DNA of 64,000 bases from Microbacterium gorillae (GTDB lineage: Bacteria; Actinomycetota; Actinomycetes; Actinomycetales; Microbacteriaceae). The stretch covers positions 372,001 through 436,000 of the forward strand of contig NZ_LN648874.1 of assembly GCF_000826185.2 (NCBI RefSeq), read 5' to 3'. Positions within the stretch are counted from its first letter, which is position 1; each line of letters starts with the position of its first letter. The translations under genes and the position numbers were made by a program. The notes under the pieces are model-generated. The model worked only from the letters and a program-made list of their open reading frames with translations, did not search any database and was not told the origin of the DNA. Of the stretch, positions 38,888 to 46,581 are shown one piece after another.

Positions 38888-39208
38888 ATGCCGAATCTCC
38901 CCATCGAACTCGGAAAACTGACCGGCGCGCTCGGCGTGAAGAGCACCTACGGCGAGCAGGAGGACGTCGACGGCGTCCGCATGATCCCCGTGGCGGTCTC
39001 CTGGAGCGGCTTCGGCGCGGGACAGGACGGCGAGTCCGGTCAGGGTGGCGGAGGTGGCGGCTTCAGCGCTCCCGTCGGCGCGTACATCCGCCGGGGCGAC
39101 GACATCCGCTTCGAACCGAACATCGTGTCGGTGCTCGCGGTCGGGATCCCCTTCGTCTGGGTCGCCGGACGAGCTCTCGCGCGGATCATCCGTGCCCTCA
39201 AGCGCTGA
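38888..39208 (+). CDS. GerW/YtfJ-like protein
   Basis: 106 residues. The pattern STYGEQEDVDGVRMIPVAVSWSGFGAG, then a Gly/Gln/Ser-rich stretch (GQGGGGGGFSAPVGAYIR), resembles the GerW (YtfJ) spore-germination family, which also exists in non-sporulating actinobacteria without a known role. The C-terminus has a hydrophobic helix (VSVLAVGIPFVWVAGRALA), so it may be membrane-attached. It overlaps the next gene by 17 bp. Confidence 0.7.
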   Translation: MPNLPIELGKLTGALGVKSTYGEQEDVDGVRMIPVAVSWSGFGAGQDGESGQGGGGGGFSAPVGAYIRRGDDIRFEPNIVSVLAVGIPFVWVAGRALARIIRALKR

Positions 39209-39767
39209 CCCGCTCGATGAGGCGCTGACCGCCGCGACCGCGCAGATCCTGTCCGCCGTCGCTCGCGTCGGTGTGCCGGCGCCGGTGGTGCTGCTGGACG
39301 GACGTTCCGGCGCGGGCAAGACCTCGCTCGCTGCGCGGTTGGCGCGTGCCTGGACATCGGGTGACGTGCAGGTGCTGGCTCTTGATTCCGTCTATCCCGG
39401 TTGGGACGGTCTCGCCCGGGGCGCGGAGATCGTGCGCGGCGGAGTGCTGGTGCCGCATCGCGACGGTGTCGCCGGACGCTGGAACCGGTGGGACTGGGCG
39501 CGTGACGAGCCGGCGGAGGAGCACGTGATCGACCCCGCTCGGCCGCTCATCGTCGAGGGCAGCGGCGTTCTCACCCGCGCGAGCGCGGAGCTGGCCGATG
39601 TCACCGTGTGGGTCGACGCGCCGGACGACGAGAGGCGCGAACGTGCCCTCGAGCGCGACGGGGACACCTATCGTCCGCACTGGCAGCAGTGGGCGGCGCA
39701 GGAGGACGCTCACCTCGCCTCCGACCATCCGCGCGACCTCGCGGACATCGTGATCTCTCTGCCCTGA
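39192..39767 (+). CDS. P-loop ATP-binding kinase-like protein
   Basis: 191 residues, starting at GTG 39192 inside the end of the GerW-like gene. Walker A is LLDGRSGAGKTSLAARLA. A later IVEGSGVLTR and VDAPDDERRERALERDGDTY, with its Arg-rich lid, fit the uridine-kinase/NMP-kinase-like fold. The substrate is unknown. The only start that keeps the P-loop domain whole is this GTG or one close by. Confidence 0.75.
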   Translation: MPSSADPLDEALTAATAQILSAVARVGVPAPVVLLDGRSGAGKTSLAARLARAWTSGDVQVLALDSVYPGWDGLARGAEIVRGGVLVPHRDGVAGRWNRWDWARDEPAEEHVIDPARPLIVEGSGVLTRASAELADVTVWVDAPDDERRERALERDGDTYRPHWQQWAAQEDAHLASDHPRDLADIVISLP

Positions 39768-39882
39768 CGCTCCCGATCGCGACAGCTCCGGCGTCGGTGA
39801 TCTGCCGCGCGTGGGAGCAAGCGGGAGACGCTCTCGAAAGTGGCAGATCGGGGCGTGTGAGAGTGCGGGAACGTGAGAGCGA
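39768..39882. repeat. intergenic four-motif element, copy D
   Basis: In the minus orientation: TCGCTCTCAC (39873-39882), CGAGAGCG (39829-39836), TTGCTCCCAC (39811-39820) and GGGAGCG (39768-39774). An outer pair GATCTGCC / GGCAGATC at 39799-39806 and 39842-39849 can form a stem. It lies between the convergent kinase and DUF2017 genes and fills nearly the whole gap. Confidence 0.55.
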
Positions 39883-39886
39883 TGAC

Positions 39887-40357
39887 TCAGGGGAGCAGAT
39901 CGTCGGTCGCCTCGACCAGGCCATCCAGCCGGTAGCCGAGCCAGTCGTACACGCCGAAGCGGGCGTCGTCCGGATCGTGCTCGCCGTCGTCCTCGACGCC
40001 GAGGCGGGACGAGATGATCAACCGCAGTGCCGACAGCGTCCGCATCCAGCTGTCGATCGCCGCCGCGTCCAGCGCGATGTGGACCAAGTCCTCGGGTTCG
40101 CCCGCGATGCCGGCGGTCGCCAGTCCGTCCGCCACGACGCCGGCATCGGCGACGCGGCGCGCGATCAGATCGGCGGCGGTCAGGCGATGGAACTCCCGGC
40201 CGGCCTGGTCGTCGTCCGGATAGGCGTTCGGAGTGAGGCGCTGGACGGCGGGGTCATCGTCCGCGCCGGAACGGAGCAGATCGGTGAACTGCTCGACGAG
40301 GTCGGCGAGACCGCCGACCTCCATCCGGCTCAGCGTGAGGCGGAATTCGTCGGGCAT
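39887..40357 (-). CDS. DUF2017-family protein
   Basis: 156 residues, an actinobacterial family of unknown function that is commonly encoded next to clpS, as here. Helical, acidic, ends ARFGVYDWLGYRLDGLVEATDDLL. Its ATG overlaps the clpS stop (TGATG). Confidence 0.85.
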   Translation of the reverse strand: MPDEFRLTLSRMEVGGLADLVEQFTDLLRSGADDDPAVQRLTPNAYPDDDQAGREFHRLTAADLIARRVADAGVVADGLATAGIAGEPEDLVHIALDAAAIDSWMRTLSALRLIISSRLGVEDDGEHDPDDARFGVYDWLGYRLDGLVEATDDLLP

Positions 40358-40647
40358 CAGCCGGCCTTCCGCACGGTCGCCTGCAGGCCGTAGTCGTGCA
40401 TGGCGCCGGCGTGCAGCTCCATCTGCTCCCGCGGCCCCTCAGCGACGACGGCTCGTCCGCCCTGGTGGACCTGCAGCATGAGCTCGGTCGCCCGCTCCCG
40501 GGAGTACCCGAAGTAGGTGCGGAAGACGCGGACGACGTACGACATGAGGTTCACCGGGTCGTCCCAGACCACCGTCTGCCACGGCACGTCGGGTGAGACG
40601 GCCGCGTTCAGGTCGACGTCGAGATCGGGAGTGGCCATCGCCATCAT
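40357..40647 (-). CDS. clpS: ATP-dependent Clp protease adapter ClpS
   Basis: Delivers N-degron substrates to ClpC/ClpA-ClpP. 96 residues. The core WQTVVWDDPVNLMSYVVRVF and the ligand-pocket region VHQGGRAVVAEGPREQMELHA are typical. The ATG at 40647 overlaps the stop of the metallopeptidase gene (ATGA); a GTG two codons upstream and ATGs at 40644 and 40638 are alternatives. Confidence 0.95.
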   Translation of the reverse strand: MMAMATPDLDVDLNAAVSPDVPWQTVVWDDPVNLMSYVVRVFRTYFGYSRERATELMLQVHQGGRAVVAEGPREQMELHAGAMHDYGLQATVRKAG

Positions 40648-41054
40648 GCCCACCCCAGTTCGTGAAGGCGGTCGTCGTCGATGCCGTAGAAGTGCGCGAT
40701 CTCGTGCACGAGGGTGGTGTGGACTTCGTCGCGCAGTTCGTCCATGCTCTCGCAGGCATGCAGGTGCGGCTCGCGGTAGACGATGATGCGGTCGGGCAGG
40801 TCGCCCATGCCGTAGTGACCACGTTCGGTCAGGGCGAGCCCGTCGTAGAGACCGAGAAGATCGAGGGAGCCGTCCTCGGGTCGGTCCTCGACGACGAAGA
40901 TCACGTTGTCGAGGCCGTCGACCATGTCGTCCGGAAGCTGGTCCAGTTCGTCGATCACCAGCGCCTCGAACGCCTCCGGGTCGACCTCCAGCGGTGCCGC
41001 CGCGGTGTCCTCCGCCGGCACCTCGCTGATCTCACTCACCTGCTGCTCATCCAT
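40644..41054 (-). CDS. minimal zincin-type metallopeptidase family protein
   Basis: 136 residues from the ATG at 41054. The zinc motif TTLVHEIAHFYGIDDDRLHELGW (HExxH plus a downstream Asp) places it in the small, single-domain zincin family of PF06262. First gene of a tightly coupled unit with clpS and the DUF2017 gene, which suggests a link to regulated proteolysis. A longer upstream frame is not credible. Confidence 0.88.
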   Translation of the reverse strand: MDEQQVSEISEVPAEDTAAAPLEVDPEAFEALVIDELDQLPDDMVDGLDNVIFVVEDRPEDGSLDLLGLYDGLALTERGHYGMGDLPDRIIVYREPHLHACESMDELRDEVHTTLVHEIAHFYGIDDDRLHELGWA

Positions 41055-41077
41055 CCACTCGGCGTCTGTGCACCGCC

Positions 41078-41083
41078 AGTCTA
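41078..41083 (-). promoter_or_regulatory. -10 box of the zincin-clpS-DUF2017 operon
   Basis: TAGACT on the minus strand 23 bases before the ATG at 41054, giving a short leader. The 270-bp gap between the divergent genes holds no other gene. Confidence 0.45.
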
Positions 41084-41285
41084 ACGATCCGACCGGGGGC
41101 GGGGCCGGTCGCGCGACGGTGAGCGGCGTCGACGTCGCCGATTGACGCGGACAGCCGGCGGCCCGGCTACCGACGCCGGGCGGACCGCGGACTGCGATCG
41201 CAGGCGATTCACACAGATCTCGGGTCGGCGCCTCGGTCCGCAGGCCTTTTCGGGGCCGTGGTGTCGGTGGGGCGGGACACCCTGA

Positions 41286-41312
41286 TTCCGGGCCGGAGGA
41301 ACCAGCCCGGAA
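41286..41312 (+). promoter_or_regulatory. leader hairpin next to the ribosome-binding site
   Basis: TTCCGGGC (41286-41293) pairs with GCCCGGAA (41305-41312), loop of 11. It ends where the ACAGGAG ribosome-binding site (41312-41318) begins and might influence translation of the next gene. Confidence 0.35.
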
Positions 41313-41324
41313 CAGGAGCCGATC

Positions 41325-42194
41325 ATGTCCATTCTCATCACCGGCGCGACGGGCACCGTCGGGCGCCATCTCGTCTCAGCGCTCGTCGATGCGGGGGAGA
41401 GCGTGCGAGCGCTCAGTCGTGACCCCGCGTCAGCCGCGCTCCCGGAAGCCGTCGAGGTCGTCGCGGGAGATCTCGCCGCCCCCGCCGGACTCGCGCCGTC
41501 GATCTTCGATGGCGTCGATCGCGTGTTCGTCTTCCCCGCCGCCACCGTCGACCACCTGGTCGCGGGCGCCGTCGCTGTCGGGGTCGATCGATTCGTCGTG
41601 ATGTCCTCGCTCGCGGCGGCGGAGGAGTTCCCGCGGGATCGCGGTTCGGCGAGTCAGGTCCATCACGCCGCTGTCGAGAAGGCCGTCACCGCTCGCAGTG
41701 ACAACTGGACCGTGCTGCGACCGGGCACCTTCGCCGACAACCTGCTGTCCTGGGCGCCGTCGATCGCGCATGGCGCCCCGGTGCGGGCACCGTACCTCGC
41801 GTCGGCGCAGGCTCCCATCCACGCCGCCGACGTCGCGGATGCGGCCGCGGCAGCTCTCCTGAGCGACGACTGGACCCGCCAGGCGATCGCGTTGAGCGGG
41901 CCGGAATCGCTCACCCGACGGGAGCAGATCGCCGCGATCGGCGCCGCGATCGGCGCGGAGATCACGGCGGAGGAGATCACTCCGGAGGAGTTCCGCACGG
42001 AGGCCGCGGCGTATGTCCCCGAGCCGGTGATCGCGATGCTGCTGGACTACTGGCGCGACACGGTGACCGAACCTGACCGTGTGCGCTCAGGTGTGCGGGA
42101 TCTGACCGGCAAGCCCGGACGCACGCTCGCCGAGTGGGCGGCCGAGCACCGGTCTGCGTTCCTGCCCGCGACGACGCCGGCCGCCGGACGCTGA
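41325..42194 (+). CDS. NmrA-like NAD(P)-binding oxidoreductase
   Basis: 289 residues with the N-terminal ILITGATGTVGRHLVSALV motif; members of this family include quinone reductase QorB and NmrA-type redox sensors. No tyrosine-lysine pair in the usual place. The ATG follows ACAGGAG. It meets the AraC gene head-on. Confidence 0.85.
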   Translation: MSILITGATGTVGRHLVSALVDAGESVRALSRDPASAALPEAVEVVAGDLAAPAGLAPSIFDGVDRVFVFPAATVDHLVAGAVAVGVDRFVVMSSLAAAEEFPRDRGSASQVHHAAVEKAVTARSDNWTVLRPGTFADNLLSWAPSIAHGAPVRAPYLASAQAPIHAADVADAAAAALLSDDWTRQAIALSGPESLTRREQIAAIGAAIGAEITAEEITPEEFRTEAAAYVPEPVIAMLLDYWRDTVTEPDRVRSGVRDLTGKPGRTLAEWAAEHRSAFLPATTPAAGR

Positions 42195-42201
42195 CGGTGG
42201 T

Positions 42202-43143
42202 TCACTCCGAGGCGCTGCGCCGGGTGGCGCCGGGCGTCCGCCCGATCACGCGGGTGAACGCCCGGGTGAAAGCGGCCTCCGAGCGGTAGCCCAGTTCGCC
42301 GGCGAGCGCGGACACGGTGGTCCGTTCGGTCGTCAGTCGACTGTGGGCCAGCGTCATCCGCCAGCGAGTGACGTAGGCCATCGGTGCGACCCCGACCACC
42401 TCGGTGAAACGGGCGCTGAAGGCGGAGCGCGACAGGCTCGCGGAGCGAGCGAGCAGCTCCAGCGTCCACTCGCGTCCGGGGTCGTCGTGGACGGCGTCGA
42501 GCGCGGCGCCGATCCGGGGGTCGCGCATCGCGCCGAGCCACCCCGTGCCGGCAGCGTCGTCCTCGGAGAGCCACTGCCGGATCGCCTCGATCACCAGAAG
42601 GTCGGCCAGCCGCGTCGCGACCGCATCGCCGCCGACCTGGGGGCGCGTCAGTTCGCCGGCGAGGAGTCTCAGGATGTCGCGCACTCCGGAAGCCAGCGAC
42701 TGGTCTTCGCCCCGGACGAGCAGGGTTGTCGGGAGGGCCCGCAGCAGCTCCCGGGCGGCCGGCTCATCGAATGAGACGATGCCGCAGAGGAGCTGGGTCC
42801 GCGCACCCGTTCCGCCGTGCCGCACGAGCGAGTACTGCGGGGTGAGGTACTCCTGCGGGAGCAGGTCGACGCGTGGACCTTCCTCGATCTCGGGATGGCT
42901 GCGCAGCTCATGACCGCGGCCGTGCGGCACCAGGACGAGATCACCGGCACGGACCTCGATCAATTCGCCATCGGAGAGCCGGACCCAGCAGTGTCCGGTG
43001 ACCACGGTGTGGAAACTGATCGCGTCCGGCAGCACGGGCATCTCTAGTGCCCACGGCGCACCGAGCTCGGCGCGGGAGCAGAACACGCTCCGCATCCGCA
43101 CGGTGTGCAGGGCGTGCTCGAGCCGGTCCGGGGTGGAGGTCAT
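42202..43143 (-). CDS. AraC-family transcriptional activator with an N-terminal cupin
   Basis: 313 residues. The N-terminal cupin (FHTVVTGHCWVRLSDGELIEVRAGDLVLVPHG) probably senses a small molecule. The C-terminal pair of helix-turn-helices is seen in LELLARSASLSRSAFSARF and VSALAGELGYRSEAAFTRAF. The ATG at 43143 is preferred; a longer frame upstream looks non-coding. It is divergent from the NmrA gene at 43306, its likely target. Confidence 0.92.
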   Translation of the reverse strand: MTSTPDRLEHALHTVRMRSVFCSRAELGAPWALEMPVLPDAISFHTVVTGHCWVRLSDGELIEVRAGDLVLVPHGRGHELRSHPEIEEGPRVDLLPQEYLTPQYSLVRHGGTGARTQLLCGIVSFDEPAARELLRALPTTLLVRGEDQSLASGVRDILRLLAGELTRPQVGGDAVATRLADLLVIEAIRQWLSEDDAAGTGWLGAMRDPRIGAALDAVHDDPGREWTLELLARSASLSRSAFSARFTEVVGVAPMAYVTRWRMTLAHSRLTTERTTVSALAGELGYRSEAAFTRAFTRVIGRTPGATRRSASE

Positions 43144-43305
43144 GGGGTGATTCTGGCAGACCGTTCGCTCCGACGTCCGATCAGCGCGGACGAACGAGCA
43201 AGAACTCGAGATGAATGGGCATGGAACATCCGGTCTCGCGTCCGTAGCGTCGGCGTGACAGACGGTGATCAACACCGGCGCCGATCATCCCCAGGAGGAA
43301 ACCTC
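43144..43305. promoter_or_regulatory. divergent promoter region of the AraC and NmrA genes
   Basis: Contains TGGAAC-17 bp-TAGCGT (43222-43250) reading right, and CAGAAT (minus strand, 43150-43155) six bases before the AraC start. AraC sites are expected here, but none was identified with confidence. Confidence 0.4.
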
Positions 43306-44175
43306 ATGTTCGTCATCGCAGGAGCAACCGGACGCGTCGGGTCGGCGGTGGCCAGGCGCCTTCTCCAGGAGGGGGCGGAGGTCCGCGTCCTGGTCCGTCG
43401 ACCCGAGGACGCCGCGCCGTGGCAGGAACGGGGCGCGGAGGTCCGGCAAGCGAACCTCTCCGATCACGATCAGCTGCGGGCCGCTGTGCGGGGGAGCGCG
43501 GGATTCTTCGTCCTGCTGCCGTTCGATCTGCGATCGTCCGACCTCGATGCGCATGCCCGGTCGGTGACCGCCGCGGTCGCCGGCGCGGTCTCGGACGAGG
43601 CGATTCCCGCGGTGGCCATGCTTTCCTCCGGAGGGGCGGATCGAGCCAGCGGCACCGGCCCGATCCGGGGACTGCACGAGGTGGAGACGGCGCTGCGTGC
43701 GACCGGGACACGGCTGACCGCGCTCCGGCCTGGACACTTCCAGGAGAAGGTCACCGACGTGATCACCTACGCGCGGGCGAGCGGCCGGTACCCGATCTTC
43801 AGCCGGTTCCCGGATCGGCCGCGGCCGATGGTCGCGACCGCCGACATCGGTGACGCCGCGGCGCAGGCGCTGTTGACGCCCGCGTCGCGGTCGGAGGCCG
43901 TGGATGTGCACGGCCCGGAGGTGTCCGAGCTCGACCTGGCGGCGGACCTCGGCACCGCGCTCGGCTGCGAGCTGATGCCCGAGGTGATTCCGGAACCGGC
44001 CTGGGCGGAGGTGCTCACCGCGACGGGGCTCTCCGCCCACGCCGCAGAGAGTGTTGCGGAGCTGTACCGCGCGGATGACGCCGGATTGCTCGCGCCGCGG
44101 GGCGACCGGGTCATTCAGGCGCAGACGCCAGCGCTGCACACGATTCGGCGGCTGGTCGCGGATCTGACCTCATGA
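43306..44175 (+). CDS. NmrA-like NAD(P)-binding protein
   Basis: 289 residues with MFVIAGATGRVGSAVARRLL at the N-terminus and VAMLSSGGADRASG in the middle; same family as the gene at 41325. The ATG at 43306 follows AGGAGG (43293-43298). The stop overlaps the ATG of the membrane protein gene downstream, so both form one unit facing the AraC gene. Confidence 0.87.
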   Translation: MFVIAGATGRVGSAVARRLLQEGAEVRVLVRRPEDAAPWQERGAEVRQANLSDHDQLRAAVRGSAGFFVLLPFDLRSSDLDAHARSVTAAVAGAVSDEAIPAVAMLSSGGADRASGTGPIRGLHEVETALRATGTRLTALRPGHFQEKVTDVITYARASGRYPIFSRFPDRPRPMVATADIGDAAAQALLTPASRSEAVDVHGPEVSELDLAADLGTALGCELMPEVIPEPAWAEVLTATGLSAHAAESVAELYRADDAGLLAPRGDRVIQAQTPALHTIRRLVADLTS

Positions 44176-44633
44176 GCGCGGTCGCCGGCGGAGGAGTGGC
44201 CACCCTGTTCGTCGCGATCGTCGCCAACGGCCTCCTTGCGGGCATGTTCTTCACGTTCGCGGTGGCGATCAGCCCGGGTTTGCGACGCGTCGACGACGAG
44301 GTGTTCGTCGGGACAGTCCGGTCCGTCAATCGCGTGATTCTGCGACCGGCGTTCCTCATGGTGTTCGCGGCGGCCCCGGTGTCGGCGGTGGTGGCCACGG
44401 TCCTGGCGGGCGGAGAACCCCTGACGCTCGCCGGGGCGATCGCGGCTCTCGTCTCCTTCGCCGTCACCGCGCTGGGCAACGTTCCCCGCAATCGGGATCT
44501 GGATCGTGCGGGAGCCCAGCCGGCGGGGCTGGTCCGCGCCAGGTATGAACGCCCGTGGAACCGCGCGAACGTCGTGCGGACGATCGCGAGTGTCCTCGCG
44601 CTTCTGCTCCTGACGGCAGCGGCGGTGCGATGA
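44172..44633 (+). CDS. DUF1772-like membrane protein
   Basis: 153 residues with about four membrane helices. The N-terminal helix reads GLLAGMFFTFAVAISPGLRRV, and a conserved RNRDLDR stretch with PWNRANVVRTIAS toward the end is typical of the anthrone-oxygenase-like DUF1772 family, found next to NAD(P)-binding proteins. Function unknown. The 160-bp gap downstream holds no gene. Confidence 0.8.
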   Translation: MSAVAGGGVATLFVAIVANGLLAGMFFTFAVAISPGLRRVDDEVFVGTVRSVNRVILRPAFLMVFAAAPVSAVVATVLAGGEPLTLAGAIAALVSFAVTALGNVPRNRDLDRAGAQPAGLVRARYERPWNRANVVRTIASVLALLLLTAAAVR

Positions 44634-44793
44634 TCACGTTCCGTGAGTGAGGCGCGTGGCGGCGCTCGAAGCCTGTCCCTGTCGATGCTGGGCACCGCAG
44701 GGGCCTGGCTGTTCGGGGCTTCGCCGCGCACCGTGGAACCATCGCCGCGCCGCAACCGCCGCCGCGGCCGGACCGAATGAAGCGAGACATCCC

Positions 44794-45582
44794 ATGCAGC
44801 TCGAGCTGACCGACCGTGTCGTCATCGTGACGGGAGGCACCAGCGGCATCGGCCTGGCCACCGTCCGCGAGCTGGCCGCCGAAGGGGCTCGGGTGGTGGC
44901 GGTCGCTCGTCGTCGTCCAGAGGCGGGCGCCCTACCCGACGGCGTCGATTTCCTCAGAGCGGACCTCGCCAACCCCGCCGTCGCAGCCCCCATGATCGCA
45001 CAGACGCTGGAGTGGTACGGACGCATCGACGCCCTGGTGAACAACGCCGCGCTGTTCGACACGAGGGACGAGTTCACCTCGATCGAGGACGACCTGTGGC
45101 GAGCGACGTTCGAGCTCAACGTGTACGCGCCGGCGCGCTTGGTCCGGGCGGTGATCCCCGCGATGCGGGCGAATGAGGCCGGCGGCAGCATTGTGCATCT
45201 GGGGAGCGAAGCCGGACGGATGCCGGATCCATCGATGGCCGCGTACGCGGCGTCCAAGGCGGCGCTGCTGTCGCTGTCGAAGTCGCTCGCGAGCGCATAC
45301 GGACCGGTGGGCATCCGCTCAAACGTCGTCTCACCCGGTCCGACCCGGACGGCCCTCTTCGACGCGCCCGGGGGCTTCGCGGACCAGTTGTCGGCGCGGT
45401 TCGGCAGCGACGCGGACGCCGCCGTCGACCGGTTCATCCGCGAGGAGCGCCGCCTGCCCAGTGGCCGGATCGGACGGCCCGAGGATGTCGCCGGGGTGAT
45501 CGCGTACCTGGTCTCACCCCGCTCGAGTCAAGTGACCGGGGCAGAGTGGGCCGTTGACGGTGGGGCGCTGCGTCAGCTCTGA
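44794..45582 (+). CDS. short-chain dehydrogenase/reductase (SDR)
   Basis: 262 residues. Cofactor motif VIVTGGTSGIGLATV, structural NNAAL, catalytic Ser region IVHLGSEAGR, YAASK, and the C-terminal QVTGAEWAVDGG typical of FabG-like enzymes. The upstream frame is poor, so the ATG at 44794 is used. Converges on the XRE regulator gene. Confidence 0.9.
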   Translation: MQLELTDRVVIVTGGTSGIGLATVRELAAEGARVVAVARRRPEAGALPDGVDFLRADLANPAVAAPMIAQTLEWYGRIDALVNNAALFDTRDEFTSIEDDLWRATFELNVYAPARLVRAVIPAMRANEAGGSIVHLGSEAGRMPDPSMAAYAASKAALLSLSKSLASAYGPVGIRSNVVSPGPTRTALFDAPGGFADQLSARFGSDADAAVDRFIREERRLPSGRIGRPEDVAGVIAYLVSPRSSQVTGAEWAVDGGALRQL

Positions 45583-45597
45583 GGCCGTGGCATCGCG

Positions 45598-46464
45598 TCA
45601 GGACGAGGCCAGCAGACGCAGCGCGGCCGCTGAGGAGCTGCCCGGCTCCGCGGTGTGCGTGAGGATCCGCTGTCCGTTGCCTTCCGGCAGATGGAGGACC
45701 TCGAACCCGAGTGACAGCTCGCCCACCTGGGGGTGGCGGAACCGCTTCACGCCACTGGTGCAGAGGCGCACATCGTGTCCGGCCCACAGTCGCGCGAACT
45801 CCGGGCTGTTCATCGACAGCTCGCCGACGAGCTCGGCCAGGCGCAGGTCATCGGCGAACTGCGCCGCGACGTACCGGAGTGAGGCGACGGCTCGGGCGGC
45901 CTCCTCATCCCAATCCGCGTAGAGGTCGCGGGTGTGCTCGTCCCGGAACAGCAGCTTCAACTGGTTCGGACGCTCCTGCGGACGGGACGGTGCGTCAAAA
46001 TCCAGGTGTCCAGCCAGCAGCAGATGTCCGGAGCGGTTCCAGGCGAGGATGTCGTTGAAGCGACCGAGCAGCACGGCCGGGACCTCGCCCATCGCGTGCA
46101 ACAGCTGCTCCGCACCCGGTTTGGCGATCTCGGGTTGGGACGCGCGCGTGCGGACCGGGGGTGCTGGGTGCGCGAGCGCGTACAGGTGCGCGCGCTCATC
46201 CGCGTCCAGTTGCAGGGCACCGGCGAGGGCATCGATGATCGCGTCGGACGCGTTCTGGGATTGCCCCTGTTCCAGTCGGGTGAGGTAGGTCACGGAGACA
46301 CCCGCCAGCTGCGCGAGCTCCTCGCGCCGCAGCCCGCTCACGCGGCGGCGTCCGTAGGAGGTGACGCCGGCCTGGTCCGGAGTGATCCGATCCCGTCGGG
46401 AACGCAGGAACTCACCCAACTCGGTCACGGGCCGATCGGCGTCCACGAGGTTCGGTACTGGCAC
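45598..46464 (-). CDS. XRE-type regulator with an MmyB-like ligand domain
   Basis: 288 residues. The N-terminal helix-turn-helix is in SGLRREELAQLAGVSVTYLTRLEQGQ; the rest matches the MmyB-like ligand-binding domain common in actinobacterial regulators of reductases. The GTG start at 46464 is supported by a GACAAT box six bases upstream; GTG 46428 (VTELGEF) is an alternative. Divergent from the MFS exporter and convergent with the SDR, so either may be its target. Confidence 0.88.
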   Translation of the reverse strand: MPVPNLVDADRPVTELGEFLRSRRDRITPDQAGVTSYGRRRVSGLRREELAQLAGVSVTYLTRLEQGQSQNASDAIIDALAGALQLDADERAHLYALAHPAPPVRTRASQPEIAKPGAEQLLHAMGEVPAVLLGRFNDILAWNRSGHLLLAGHLDFDAPSRPQERPNQLKLLFRDEHTRDLYADWDEEAARAVASLRYVAAQFADDLRLAELVGELSMNSPEFARLWAGHDVRLCTSGVKRFRHPQVGELSLGFEVLHLPEGNGQRILTHTAEPGSSSAAALRLLASS

Positions 46465-46581
46465 ACCACCATTGTCGTCGACCCGGCGGGACGGTGCCTG
46501 ACCCTGTGAGTGCCAGGCTCCGCCAGCCCACCTTCACGGGGGATCTGGCTCCCGGTCCGGAGCGGATCGAATCTGGGGAGC

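Noticed and set aside
41161..41280. A further gene in the gap before the NmrA gene
   Set aside because: Open frames here have no ribosome-binding site and no protein-like composition.
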